NCBI GenBank assembly: GCA_034432375.1
Contig: DAOUCA010000060.1
Span: 3,952-67,951, forward strand
Direction: 5' to 3'
Length of the DNA stretch: 64,000 nucleotides
DNA from: JAHBVH01 sp034432375
GTDB lineage: Bacteria; Chloroflexota; Anaerolineae; Caldilineales; Caldilineaceae
In this document: piece by piece, positions 41,267 to 49,864 of the stretch
How the letters are laid out: every line of letters begins with the position of its first letter
Position numbering within the stretch: the stretch's first letter is position 1
Notes under the pieces: generated by a model
Seen by the model: only the letters and a program-made list of their open reading frames with translations
Told to the model about the DNA's origin: nothing
Database searches by the model: none
Made by a program: the position numbers and the translations under genes

Positions 41267-41346
41267 GCATAGGGATCGGGACAAGAAAGACAGGATGAAG
41301 GGATGACATCGTTGTGTTGCCTTACAACAGGATTAAAATCCTGCCC

Positions 41347-41415
41347 TAACAGCGAGAAGCCGCCTCAGCGGCTGAGAGAATTTTCTTAGCGCCTAAGTGT
41401 GCTTCTCGTTGTTAT
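41347..41415. repeat. AGCCGCCTCAGCGGCT stem family, copy 2 (degenerate)
   Basis: The left arm TAACAGCGAGAAGCCGCCTC is as in copy 1; the right arm (GTGTGCTTCTCGTTGTTA) has diverged, so the stem is imperfect. Confidence 0.65.
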
Positions 41416-41422
41416 ACTGCGT

Positions 41423-41552
41423 TCAGAATGAGAAACGTAGTTCTGCGGACCAACGGATCGCGTGCGTCGCACTGACCGCCAATTGTTTCCACTCCGCTAG
41501 CTTCTTTGGTCAGTGCGACGCACGCTGGTCGAAACTAGGGATCTCATTCTGA
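41423..41552. mobile_element. 130-bp MITE-like nested inverted-repeat element
   Basis: The outer ends TCAGAATGAGA (41423-41433) and TCTCATTCTGA (41542-41552) are perfect complements. The inner arms GCGTGCGTCGCACTGACC (41460-41477) and GGTCAGTGCGACGCACGC (41508-41525) are perfect over 18 bp. The layout is the same as at 33315-33440, with a different sequence. Confidence 0.7.
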
Positions 41553-41851
41553 TTTGAGTATAGCAAGGGGTTCGGGAACCCTCTGGGTGCCCATTGCTGT
41601 TGGCTTACCTTACAGTCCGGCCATGTCACTCCTGCCCCCACCTGCGTGAGCGTAAACTCAGGCAGGAGTGACATAATCGCTTTATAAGATAGTGCAACAG
41701 TATCACAGTATCAAAGGATGACAAGATGAGATCCGTAGTCACCCCGGCATCCCTTCATTTCGTTAAAACCTATGGTCTTTACGCAGTGTCACTACCCCTT
41801 GCATGAAACCAATGCCGTTTTATCATTTACAAATAATCAGGAGCGCAACGC

Positions 41852-42403
41852 ATGATATCGAACACCAAGTTTAAAGAATTGACCGACTATCTCGTCGCCC
41901 TCGGTACCGCCGATATCGGCCACACCGAGAAGAGCTATCTCGCCCACGCCATCGGTGTCTACAATGACATGAAGGCATGGAATGGATCGGATGACCTCTG
42001 CTTCGCTGCCCTCTTCCATTCGATCTATGGCACGCAACAGTTCCAGGGCTTTACATTACCGCTAGAGAAGCGCCCAGAGTTGCAGGCGCTGATTGGCGAC
42101 TATGCCGAGAAGATCGCCTTTGTTAACTGCTTTATGGATCGCTCAACCCTGGATGCACAGGTCCGCGAAGACAAAGACGAATATCCCATCCGCAACCGCG
42201 TCACCGGCGAAATGATGGAATTGACCAAGGCCGAATATGATGACCTTGCCTGCCTCCACCTCTGTGACTTACTTGAACAAGTCGAGCGCTCCAACGCCTG
42301 GAACGCCCGTCGCGCCGCCTACCGTGGCATGGCGGAACGCTTGGGCGGGATTGCGCTGGCATCGTACGACGAGGTCTTTGCGCGGGAGCCCGTGCAAGCT
42401 TAA
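41852..42403 (+). CDS. DUF6817-like protein (predicted HD-type fold)
   Basis: This 183-residue soluble protein has SYLAHAIGVYNDMKAWNGSD, then LCFAALFHSIYGTQQF and NCFMDRSTLDAQ. The spacing of His and the AxLFHSIYGT segment recall DUF6817, a family thought related to HD-type hydrolases. A conserved ELTKAEYDDLACLHLCDLLE stretch follows. CAGGAG lies 11 nt upstream of the ATG. Such proteins appear near dioxygenases and methyltransferases in other bacteria; the reaction is unknown. It is a single plus-strand gene here. Confidence 0.65.
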   Translation: MISNTKFKELTDYLVALGTADIGHTEKSYLAHAIGVYNDMKAWNGSDDLCFAALFHSIYGTQQFQGFTLPLEKRPELQALIGDYAEKIAFVNCFMDRSTLDAQVREDKDEYPIRNRVTGEMMELTKAEYDDLACLHLCDLLEQVERSNAWNARRAAYRGMAERLGGIALASYDEVFAREPVQA

Positions 42404-42421
42404 TATACCGGTAGGAAAGTT

Positions 42422-42562
42422 AATACCTTTGCCAAACCTTGTTTTGGCGGAAATTTCCAGATGTCATTCCTGCGCAGGCAGGAATCTACTCGTGTAACAT
42501 GAAGATGGATTCCTGCCTGCGCAGGAATGACGGCTCTAATTTCTGAAATTGGCGAAGGTATT
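42422..42562. mobile_element. 141-bp MITE-like element, copy 1
   Basis: The ends AATACCTTTGCCAA and TTGGCGAAGGTATT are complementary with one mismatch. Nested inside are GTCATTCCTGCGCAGGCAGG (42463 onward) and its complement. The sequence matches 56308-56448 with about two differences over 141 bp. Its right end runs into the broken DinB frame. Confidence 0.85.
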
Positions 42563-42611
42563 CTATCACAGATCAGGGATATTCAATAGTGCGTCAAAAG
42601 GAAGTGTGCAT

Positions 42612-42947
42612 GTGACTGACAAAGAAATTCTACTGGACCTGCTGGATAACTTTGCCGGCTCCCTGCATTGGACGATCAAAGACCTGCCACCGGTAGCCCT
42701 ATCTTGGCAACCCGATGCGGAAGCCAACAGCATTGGTGTCACGGTATGGCACATCTGCCGTTCACTTGATGTGCTCAGGGTGTGCATTCTGCAAAATCGC
42801 TGCCACGGGGTTGTGCCTCCGCGCACCGTATCCCGCACAAACAACACCGTCGCCCCTTTCATCCTGTCTTTTTTGGCCGATGAGCGCTATCACGCACCCA
42901 TAGATTTGGGTCATGTATATTCAACATCACTCCCATCGGCGAAATAA
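42612..42947 (+). pseudogene. DinB-superfamily gene, truncated
   Basis: From a GTG at 42612 the frame reads VTDKEILLDLLDNFAG, then LPPVALSWQPDAEANSIGVT and VWHICRSLDVLRVCILQNR, a good match to the N-terminal helix and first His region of DinB-like (DinB_2) metal enzymes. After ILQNR the sequence loses similarity, and it stops after about 110 codons, while full members have about 160-180 residues and two more metal-binding His. The end overlaps the small minus-strand gene by 37 bp. Together with the MITE-like element directly upstream, this suggests decay. Confidence 0.6.
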
Positions 42948-43174
42948 AGCTGCAAATGTTTGGCATTCAGCCGAAACTGGAGCAGCAGTTGGCAACAGCG
43001 GTCGGCCAAGCTCCCTTCGCGCGAGGCTTTGGCCCAACGGTTTTCGCGGCTGGTGTGTTCAAAGAGCAGGCGACTCTCATCTGTGAAGACGAGGATCGCC
43101 TGGGTATATTCACGGTTGGCGGTGTAACGGACCACTTGGGTTTTGGCCACTTCGGCAAAGGTTGTTGTTGTCAT
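42911..43174 (-). CDS. Small uncharacterised protein (87 aa)
   Basis: The ATG at 43174 is preceded by AAGGGA at 6 nt. The product starts MTTTTFAEVAKTQVVRY, continues with TQAILVFTDESRLLFEH, and ends LNAKHLQLYFADGSDVEYT. It has a balanced beta-strand pattern, and no membrane segment or known motif. I do not recognise a family. It lies between the broken DinB gene (convergent overlap) and the metallo-hydrolase, 83 nt from the latter. Confidence 0.55.
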   Translation of the reverse strand: MTTTTFAEVAKTQVVRYTANREYTQAILVFTDESRLLFEHTSRENRWAKASREGSLADRCCQLLLQFRLNAKHLQLYFADGSDVEYT

Positions 43175-43257
43175 AATGTCCCTTCTCTGGAAAAGATGGC
43201 AAGATGGCAGAGAATCATCCTGTCCTTCCTGTCATCTTGTCCTCCCCTTCCGCTTCT

Positions 43258-44232
43258 CTAAACCGTCACGCGATAGTGCAACAGCTCATCCTGCCGGTAG
43301 CCCTTGATCAGCCCGCCCACCTCCAGCAGATCGATGTAGCCGAGCAACATGCCGATGGCGGGGAAGGTGTCCGCGTTTGGGCGTCCGCCATAGAGGGCTT
43401 GCAGAAGCGTAACAAAGGTCTGGTTTCCTTCGCTGATCAGTTCGTAACATTGCTCGGTGCGCTCGGCAATGCGGCTGCTCTGGCGTTCGATCAACCCACG
43501 GTGATCGGTGAAGGGCGCGCCATGGCCGGGATAGACGGTGTCGATTGCCAACTCTTCGACCAACGCCAGCGAATCAAGAAATTGGGGCAGGCCGGGCACC
43601 CGTTCATCGCTGCCGTCGATTGGCTCTTCAATTACCGGTGTCGGGGTGACGGCCAGCAGCATATCGGCGGCCAAGAATTGACCGGTCTCTTCTTGGTAGA
43701 AACACGTTTGATTATTGCAATGGCCCGGTGCGTAGATCACCTGCCAAGGCAACCCGCCCAGATCCAGTGTATCATCCAGCGCAAAGGTAACAATACGCTC
43801 AGGTGGCACCGGATCCCACATGGCGGGCGTGGTGGCCATGCCCGCTTCGAGGGTGGCGAGTTGCGCGGGCGTAAAGCCAAAGGACGCTACGGTCTCCAGC
43901 ATAAAGCGGATGCGCGCCGGCCACTTTTCCGTAATCCGCTCGGCCCACGGTTGCACCAATGGGGAAACCCAGACCTCTGCTTGACTATGCGCAACGATTC
44001 TGCCGGCAAGGCCAATGTGGTCGACGTGGGCGTGGGTAATGACGATGCGTTGCAGATCGGCAACGGTGAGACGGTGCTCGGCCAGTGCTGTGTTCAATGC
44101 CTGCCAGCACGCCTCGGTATTGAGGCCACAGTCAACAAGGGTCGGTGCGGGATCGAGAAAGAGATAGCTGTTGACGGGACCAACAGCATAAGGGATCGGC
44201 AGGGGGATTTGTATTGGTTGGATCATGGTCAT
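43258..44232 (-). CDS. MBL-fold metallo-hydrolase
   Basis: This is a 324-residue metallo-beta-lactamase-fold enzyme. VNSYLFLDPAPTLVDCGLNT is the first strand; VITHAHVDHIGLAGRI holds the HxHxDH zinc motif; YAPGHCNNQTCFYQEETGQF and DTVYPGHGAPFTDH carry further ligands. The ATG at 44232 overlaps the upstream stop (ATGA), which decides the start. It likely hydrolyses a thioester or lactone; the C-terminal 60 residues (ERTEQCYELISEGNQTF) resemble the helical tail of glyoxalase-II-like family members. Confidence 0.9.
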   Translation of the reverse strand: MTMIQPIQIPLPIPYAVGPVNSYLFLDPAPTLVDCGLNTEACWQALNTALAEHRLTVADLQRIVITHAHVDHIGLAGRIVAHSQAEVWVSPLVQPWAERITEKWPARIRFMLETVASFGFTPAQLATLEAGMATTPAMWDPVPPERIVTFALDDTLDLGGLPWQVIYAPGHCNNQTCFYQEETGQFLAADMLLAVTPTPVIEEPIDGSDERVPGLPQFLDSLALVEELAIDTVYPGHGAPFTDHRGLIERQSSRIAERTEQCYELISEGNQTFVTLLQALYGGRPNADTFPAIGMLLGYIDLLEVGGLIKGYRQDELLHYRVTV

Positions 44233-44465
44233 GCCGGCCAACCAGTTAGCGCGGATTCAGAAAGTTCTTGCAACTCCGCATCTTCCGCATAGAGTTCAGC
44301 ATACAGTGCCGCGGATTCGATCATCTGTCGGTGCTCCACTTCGTTTTCAAAACGTTCTAATGTCGTGCACATAAGTGCACTTTCATCCTTAAGCCAGAAT
44401 TGTTGTTCATCAAGCAGAAATTTTTTCAGCATGGCATCGATTATGAATTTTGCTTGAATCATCAA
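44229..44465 (-). CDS. Small uncharacterised protein coupled to MBL hydrolase (78 aa)
   Basis: The product starts MMIQAKFIIDAMLKKFLLDE and ends YAEDAELQELSESALTGWPA, an acidic tail of a kind seen in some antitoxin-like proteins, but I cannot identify the family. GCGGAG lies about 10 nt upstream. The stop overlaps the start of the MBL gene by 4 nt, which supports that it is translated. No toxin gene is next to it. Confidence 0.5.
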   Translation of the reverse strand: MMIQAKFIIDAMLKKFLLDEQQFWLKDESALMCTTLERFENEVEHRQMIESAALYAELYAEDAELQELSESALTGWPA

Positions 44466-44878
44466 ACAGACTCCGCGCTCAAGACTTTATTGCAAGACCA
44501 CATTATAAGTAAAATCGAGAAAGTTTTTGGAATGCGGAGGCTGAGCTTATCGAAGCCAAAGCGGCTTTGGTTTCGACAAGCTCAGCCTCCGCTACGTCCC
44601 TTTTATTTCTACTTACTTTCTCGCTTTTACTTATTAGGAAAAACTGCGAATCAATTCCTGTCTCCTGCCAGAATCTTCGTGCAAATAACTCTAAAGACGT
44701 TTTCAGCGTGACAAAGCTCACATGTCCGATCATGTCAGAATTTATTTTACCAACCATTATTGGCCCAGCATAAAATAAGTGCAGACCAATGTCAAGCAGG
44801 AGACAGGAGCAATTTTGCTACCTCTTGTCTCCCGATTTACCGATTTCCCGTTCTACCGATTTACCTGTCTACCTACCC
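44466..44878. other. Intergenic region with REP-like hairpin
   Basis: The 413-bp gap contains the REP-like hairpin at 44534-44592 and, near 44839-44876, tandem CCGATTTACC words. No gene was found. Confidence 0.55.
44534..44592. repeat. REP-like 29-bp stem, TTCGACAAGCTCAG family
   Basis: Arms 44534-44562 (GCGGAGGCTGAGCTTATCGA...) and 44564-44592 (...TTCGACAAGCTCAGCCTCCG) pair over 29 bp with two mismatches and a single-base loop. This is the longest hairpin of the family here. Confidence 0.8.
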
Positions 44879-45988
44879 TCAAAACGTCGTGCGTAATTCC
44901 TGCACCATCCCCGTCTCGGCCGAACGGTAGGCGGCGTCGAAGATTTCGATGACGTGGCGGGCATGTTCGGCGGTGGCGAGGGTTGGCTTGTCGTCGCGCA
45001 CCCAGTCGACGAGTTGCATCACATCTTCGTAGACGTGGGCCTCTTCTTGCTGACGGTGCTGTCCGACAACGTGGGGCAAGGTCGCGACGTAGCCAAATTC
45101 ATCAGCGATCGCTTTGCCTTCGTAGTCAATTGGCTCACCGTTAAGTTCACCACCGTTGATCGTGCCCTTGGTGCCCATGATGTGCGGACGGCCCACATTG
45201 AAGCGTCCCGCGGCCACGCCAAAGACAAAGCCAAAGAAGGCATCGCCAAAGTCGAGCACCATGAGGGTCTGGTCATCCATGTCGGTAGGCAACATTTCGC
45301 CGTTGAATTCACGCTCCTTAATGCGCACGCCGGAGAGCGCCGTCACCCGTTTGGCGGGGCCAACGACGGCGGTCAGCGCATGCAGCCCGTAGACGGTCAT
45401 ATCATAGAGCGGGCCGCCACCGGGCTTGCGGAAGTACCAGGCTGGGTTGACATTGGTGAGTGGGTCGCTGCCACCACGAACACGGGTTTCGTTTTCGTGG
45501 TACTGCCCAAAGGTGGCACCGGTGGCTGCCCAAGTGAGGGTGCCCAATGCGCCCTCTTCGACCAGCTCTTTGATGCGTTGCAGGCGAGGGTTAATCAACT
45601 CACCCGGGGACGAGACGAGTTTGACCCCTTTGGCATTGGCGGCGGAGATCAATTGATCTGCTTCGTCAACAGTGGTCGTCATCGTCTTGTTGAAATGGAT
45701 GTGCACCCCATGATCGACGGCCAACATACCCTGGTCAAAGTGGAAGCCAATCGGCGAGGCGATGGTGACAGCATCCACATTGCCGGCGGCCAACAGCTCT
45801 TCCATGGTGGCGTAGGCATTGGGCACATTGAACTTGGCGGCGGCGGCTTGGGCCCGCTCCAAGACCGGATCACAGACGGCGGTGATGTTGACCCGATCCT
45901 GCACATCGTCCATTGTTAGGTGGGGCAGCAGCCCGCGCAGTGCAATGCTGCCTGTGCCGATTACGCCGAGGCGAACTTGGTTACTCAT
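44879..45988 (-). CDS. Gfo/Idh/MocA family oxidoreductase with altered EKP motif
   Basis: This 369-residue protein has the Rossmann start VRLGVIGTGSIALRGLLPHL and substrate-domain FRKPGGGPLYDMTVYGLHAL, so the fold is clear. The usual EKP triplet, present in all four other members of this window, is replaced by NKT (HIHFNKTMTTTVDEA); the lysine is kept. TAGGAG lies 6 nt before the ATG. It is separated from the epimerase gene by 246 bp containing a nested inverted repeat. Substrate unknown. Confidence 0.87.
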   Translation of the reverse strand: MSNQVRLGVIGTGSIALRGLLPHLTMDDVQDRVNITAVCDPVLERAQAAAAKFNVPNAYATMEELLAAGNVDAVTIASPIGFHFDQGMLAVDHGVHIHFNKTMTTTVDEADQLISAANAKGVKLVSSPGELINPRLQRIKELVEEGALGTLTWAATGATFGQYHENETRVRGGSDPLTNVNPAWYFRKPGGGPLYDMTVYGLHALTAVVGPAKRVTALSGVRIKEREFNGEMLPTDMDDQTLMVLDFGDAFFGFVFGVAAGRFNVGRPHIMGTKGTINGGELNGEPIDYEGKAIADEFGYVATLPHVVGQHRQQEEAHVYEDVMQLVDWVRDDKPTLATAEHARHVIEIFDAAYRSAETGMVQELRTTF

Positions 45989-46082
45989 ATGGTGCTCCTA
46001 TCGTAAATTAACAATTGAAAATTAACAATTGATTATTGATTATTTGTAAAACATAAAACGTAAAACGTGATGCGTAAGTGCC

Positions 46083-46212
46083 GGTTGAGTAGCTTGCCGG
46101 GTACCCACTGGGTGCGAAACCAAACGGGGCCGACCCGCTCACGCTAGTTTCGCGCCTAAAAGATAACCGGCTTCGCCTACTCTGGCTTCGATACGGCTTC
46201 GCCTACTCAACC
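46083..46212. mobile_element. 130-bp MITE-like inverted-repeat element
   Basis: GGTTGAGTAG (46083-46092) and CTACTCAACC (46203-46212) are perfect complements. Inner words GGGTGCGAAAC and GTTTCGCGCC also pair. A related CGGTTTCGACACGGCGCAAA word with CTACTCAACC lies at 50961-50997. No coding capacity. Confidence 0.55.
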
Positions 46213-46234
46213 GCCGTTCGCTGGCAGGCGTGAT

Positions 46235-47137
46235 TTAGCCATTGGCCAACAAATATTCTCGCCAGGAAGTCTTGTGCTCCCAGCCGACGGCGGCTTTGAG
46301 TTTATCACAATTCAAGAATGATTGATGTCCTTCCAGCCCGGCAACCAGCGGCAGCAGATCAGGACGGTAGCGCTCGACAATCTCTAGCGACGGTTCCAGA
46401 CAGGTGGTATCATCGGCGTTGAGAAAGTAGACATCGTGCATGGGAAGCATCTCAGCCTTTTCCATGAGCAGGCGGTGGGCGTCGGCCACGTCCTCGCTGC
46501 CGACCCAGCACCAGAGCCATTCATTCCAGCCAGTGAGTGGTTTGGCATTGGCAGCGATCTGCTTACGCCGTTCTTCGGGACAGATGCCGGCGATGCGCGT
46601 CACATAGGTGCGAATGCCATAGGCGCGACTGTAGCTGGCAAGCTGTTCTTCATTTGTCCGCTTGGTAAAGCTGTACGAATCCTCGGGGAAGGTCGGATGG
46701 GTTTCATCAATCGGTAGGCGCGTGATGGGAAACGGTGTGTCACTAATGCGAAAGCCGTGGCCCAGTGCACAGTTGCTGCCCGCCATGACGACCGTCTTGA
46801 CGCCCGCTTCGACCGCGGCCTGCATCAGATAGTAGGTGCCGAGCATGTTTGTTTTGAAGGTGGCGTCAAAGGCGTAGCCCTGCTCCTTGGCGCGCGCTTG
46901 CATGTTGGGATGGTCGACTGGCCACGGTTGCGCGCCGATATGTTGAATGGCGTCGACCCCATCGACCGCACGCTGGCAGGCAGCGAAGTCGGTCAAATCA
47001 CCCTCGATCCAGGGATAATCGGCAAATTCAGCCGCGGGTTGGCGGCGCGCAAAGAGCACAAGCTCATGATCTTGTGCCAGTGCGCGAATAACATAGGCGG
47101 CGAGCTTCCCACTGCCGCCGGTAATCAACACTTTCAT
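46235..47137 (-). CDS. NAD-dependent epimerase/dehydratase (extended SDR)
   Basis: Starting at MKVLITGGSGKLAAYVIRAL, the protein has 300 residues. GGSGKLA is the nucleotide-binding loop and YSFTKRTNEE supplies the catalytic Tyr and Lys. ARRQPAAEFADYPWIEGDLT binds the adenine region. GAGGAA lies about 10 nt before this ATG; a start 8 codons earlier (MNQEEREP) is possible. It is divergent from the third sugar-ABC operon and shares its 344-bp control region, which suggests co-regulation of a sugar epimerase or uronate dehydrogenase with the transporter. Confidence 0.86.
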   Translation of the reverse strand: MKVLITGGSGKLAAYVIRALAQDHELVLFARRQPAAEFADYPWIEGDLTDFAACQRAVDGVDAIQHIGAQPWPVDHPNMQARAKEQGYAFDATFKTNMLGTYYLMQAAVEAGVKTVVMAGSNCALGHGFRISDTPFPITRLPIDETHPTFPEDSYSFTKRTNEEQLASYSRAYGIRTYVTRIAGICPEERRKQIAANAKPLTGWNEWLWCWVGSEDVADAHRLLMEKAEMLPMHDVYFLNADDTTCLEPSLEIVERYRPDLLPLVAGLEGHQSFLNCDKLKAAVGWEHKTSWREYLLANG

Positions 47138-47481
47138 CGGCTCTCGTTCCTCTTGATTCATGGATAGATCGTTTTTAGGCCAATTGCCTCTATTGTAGTC
47201 GCATTTATCGGTTCCCACAACTGGCTATAACAGTCCATACCACCCATCAGCTTTGACAAGCGCTTATCCACGGTGCTATGATGGAATCGTCTCAAGCAAA
47301 AAACCACTCATTACAGTAGAGCATTTGCGCGGTCTGCACCGCTTCCCCGGTAAGATCTTCCGGATGACAATGCAAACGGATTACCTGTGTTGTCATTCAT
47401 GATCCTCAACCAAGTGCACACAGCGCCTACTTTGCAACCTTACATTTTACCATATTGCCATTCAAATTAGAGGAGCGTACA
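47138..47481. other. Divergent control region, epimerase/sugar-ABC operon
   Basis: The 344-bp gap contains the promoter and operator at 47253-47282 facing the ABC operon. The leader to the binding-protein ATG would be about 195 nt. No gene is seen in it. Confidence 0.6.
47253..47282 (+). promoter_or_regulatory. Sigma-70 promoter with LacI-type operator in its spacer
   Basis: TTGACA (47253-47258), an 18-nt spacer and TATGAT (47277-47282) form a near-consensus promoter. Over the -35 and spacer lies GACAAGCGCTTATC (47255-47268), a palindrome with centre AAGCGCTT, one mismatch, as in LacI-family operators. A bound repressor would block this promoter. No LacI gene is in the window. Confidence 0.65.
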
Positions 47482-48852
47482 ATGAGAAATCGTTCGTTTA
47501 GTCGTCGCCAGTTTCTACAGGTGAGCGCGATGGCCGGCGGAGCCTTGGCCTTGGCGGCCTGTGCACCGGCGGGTGCGCCGGCAGAGAGCGGCACCGCGGC
47601 AGCAGGCGAGGCTGCTGCGCCCAGCACCGAAGGGAATGTCCTCAGTTACTGGTATAATTGGAGCAATCTCGACCCGGCGTTGGCCCAGTTCATTGAGCTA
47701 GATGAGTGGAAAGCGCTTGTCGGCGATCTACAATTGGAGTACAAAGGGTCGGTCAATGATGAAGCGCTGTTGACCTCAATTGCCGGTGGTGCGCCGCCGG
47801 ATTGTCACTCCAACCATCCTTATTTCAATCTATTTACACGCGGTGCCGTCCTGCCCGTGACGGATATGGTAGCAGCCAGCAACATTGTAAAAAAAGAGGC
47901 GATGCTTGATTGGACCTGGGATTACTCTTTCTATGAAGGTGAGATGGTTGGCGTACCCGGCATTGAGAGCTATGTGCAATGGGGATTGGACTACAATATC
48001 GACGCCGCCGAAAAAGCTGGTCTTGACACAACAGCGGCACCGACGACTTGGTCCGGCGTGATGGAATGGCACAAGGCACTGACAAAAAAGGATGAGGCCG
48101 GCAATCTGTTGCAGATGGGTCTCGATCCGGGCGATGCCATGGGTGGTGATGTCGATTACGGCCCAGCATCTTTTGGTGTGACCTGGTATGACGAAAAGAC
48201 GAAAGAGTTCAGTTTAGATGATGAGCGGGTTGCGGCTTATCTCAACACCGCGGCAGAATTCATTCGCTTTGCCGGTCCTGATCAATTTGCCGGGATGCGG
48301 CAGGTACAAGGCAATGGCGGCTGGGGGGTAGCTTTTGAGGCCGGTGTGCAGACGATGATCATTGAGGGGTATTGGCACCCGGGCGAAACGATGATCCACA
48401 ATCCAGAGATCGGTCAGTACAACCGTGCCACGTGGGCACCGCAGTCGGATGATCGCAAAGATGTCAAGATGCAGGCGGTGAATGCCCACTTTGTCCAGAT
48501 CCTCAAAGAGGGTAAGAATCCCGATGGGGCTTTTAAACTGGGCGAGTTCTTTAACACCATAAAGGCTTGTGACATTATCTTCAAAGAAGTCGGTTGGATC
48601 CATCCGCTCAAAGAATTTATCCCCACAATTGACGCCAATGCCTATCCGGGCCTCAAGCAGTACATCGACTCGGAACAAGAAGCCACCGAATGGCATCTCT
48701 TGCGTCGCTGTCCCATCCATTGGTTTGTGAAGACACAATTGGATGAAATTCGCGATCTCATTGCACGCGACCAGATGACAGCCGATGAAGGGGCCGCCGA
48801 ATTACAGAAACGCGCCTTGGATGAATTCGAGGCACAGGGGTTAAACGGGTAG
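47482..48852 (+). CDS. Sugar-binding lipoprotein of ABC transporter (SBP family 1), Tat-exported
   Basis: Starting at MRNRSFSRRQF, the protein has 456 residues; GAGGAG lies 8 nt before the ATG. Twin Arg (8-9) in FSRRQFLQVS and lipobox ALAAC (C27) mark Tat export and lipid anchoring. The mature part has VLSYWYNWSNLDPALAQF, GGAPPDCHSNHPYFN and WTWDYSFYEGEMVGVP, typical of family 1 binding proteins. It is the first gene of the plus-strand cassette, followed by two permeases. The three binding proteins of the window are clearly different from each other, so they should take up different sugars. Confidence 0.92.
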   Translation: MRNRSFSRRQFLQVSAMAGGALALAACAPAGAPAESGTAAAGEAAAPSTEGNVLSYWYNWSNLDPALAQFIELDEWKALVGDLQLEYKGSVNDEALLTSIAGGAPPDCHSNHPYFNLFTRGAVLPVTDMVAASNIVKKEAMLDWTWDYSFYEGEMVGVPGIESYVQWGLDYNIDAAEKAGLDTTAAPTTWSGVMEWHKALTKKDEAGNLLQMGLDPGDAMGGDVDYGPASFGVTWYDEKTKEFSLDDERVAAYLNTAAEFIRFAGPDQFAGMRQVQGNGGWGVAFEAGVQTMIIEGYWHPGETMIHNPEIGQYNRATWAPQSDDRKDVKMQAVNAHFVQILKEGKNPDGAFKLGEFFNTIKACDIIFKEVGWIHPLKEFIPTIDANAYPGLKQYIDSEQEATEWHLLRRCPIHWFVKTQLDEIRDLIARDQMTADEGAAELQKRALDEFEAQGLNG

Positions 48853-48931
48853 ATAGGTAGATAGGTAGACAAGAATCAGTGGATGCTGGTCTCTTGTTTA
48901 CTTATCTGCGGTATAGACGAGGAAAACGTTT

Positions 48932-49864
48932 ATGGCAGTGGCAACGGCAGTAGGGAACCAAACGCAGTCACGAAGAATGTCTAGGCAAGAACGACGCAAC
49001 CAACGACTTGGCTTGCTCTTCATTGCGCCTTGGCTGATTGGCTTTATTGGGTTGGCAGTCATTCCGCTGATGATGTCGCTTTACTACAGTTTGACGCGGT
49101 ATGATCTGATCAGTGCGCCAAAGTTTATTGGCATGGGCAATTACGTCCGGTTGTTCACCAATGATCCAGATTTTTGGAAGGTGATTGGGAACACCTTTTA
49201 CTATGTACTGCTTGGCGTTCCAATTGGTGCATTTGTTGCATTCTTGATCGCCAATTTGCTCAATACGGACATCAAAGGGCGGGCGCTCTTCCGGTCGATT
49301 ATCTATATTCCCACGATCGTACCAGCAGTCTGTACCGCAATGGTCTGGCTCTTTTTACTGAACACGCAATATGGGGCCGTCAACGGTCTACTCAAAACCT
49401 TTGAGTGGCCGACGATTCCTTTTCTCTCCAGTATCGGCCTCTCCAAACCCACTTTGATCATGATTTATGTATGGGCGCAAGGCTCGGCAGTGGTGATCTA
49501 TCTGGCCGCTTTGCAAGATGTGCCTCGCTCACTCTATGAAGCCGCCACAGTTGATGGGGCGAATAATTGGCACAAGTTTTGGCATGTTACCGTGCCGCTC
49601 TGCACGCCGGTCATCCTCTTCAATTCGATCATGGGCTTTATCGGTGCCTTTCAGGAATTCACCTTACCCTGGCTGCTTACCGGAGGCGGGCCGGCTAAAT
49701 CCACAGAACTCTACGTGATGAATCTCTATCGCAATGCGTTTGTACAACTCAGTATGGGGAAAGCCTCGGCGATGGCGTGGATTCTGCTGATCATTATTGT
49801 GCTCTTTACGGCAATTCTATTCAGCACATCGGGGCGCTGGGTTTATTATGGGGGTGAGAAATGA
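48932..49864 (+). CDS. Sugar ABC transporter permease, MalF/CUT1 type
   Basis: This is a 310-residue inner-membrane protein. A basic head (SRRMSRQERRNQRLG) precedes LLFIAPWLIGFIGLAVIPLM. The ATPase-contact loop is SLYEAATVDGANNWHKFWHV, and the end is SGRWVYYGGEK. GAGGA lies 8 nt before the ATG. The gap of 79 bp to the binding protein holds a TAGATAGGTAGATAGGTAGA repeat. The stop overlaps the next gene by 4 nt (ATGA). Confidence 0.93.
   Translation: MAVATAVGNQTQSRRMSRQERRNQRLGLLFIAPWLIGFIGLAVIPLMMSLYYSLTRYDLISAPKFIGMGNYVRLFTNDPDFWKVIGNTFYYVLLGVPIGAFVAFLIANLLNTDIKGRALFRSIIYIPTIVPAVCTAMVWLFLLNTQYGAVNGLLKTFEWPTIPFLSSIGLSKPTLIMIYVWAQGSAVVIYLAALQDVPRSLYEAATVDGANNWHKFWHVTVPLCTPVILFNSIMGFIGAFQEFTLPWLLTGGGPAKSTELYVMNLYRNAFVQLSMGKASAMAWILLIIIVLFTAILFSTSGRWVYYGGEK

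Larger units (their letters stand above)
41267..41851. other. Repeat-filled intergenic region
   Basis: The 585-bp gap contains a degenerate AGCCGCCTCAGCGGCT stem (41347-41415), a nested inverted-repeat element (41423-41552) and a perfect 14-bp inverted repeat ATGTCACTCCTGCC (41623-41636 with 41661-41674). No gene is visible. Confidence 0.65.
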
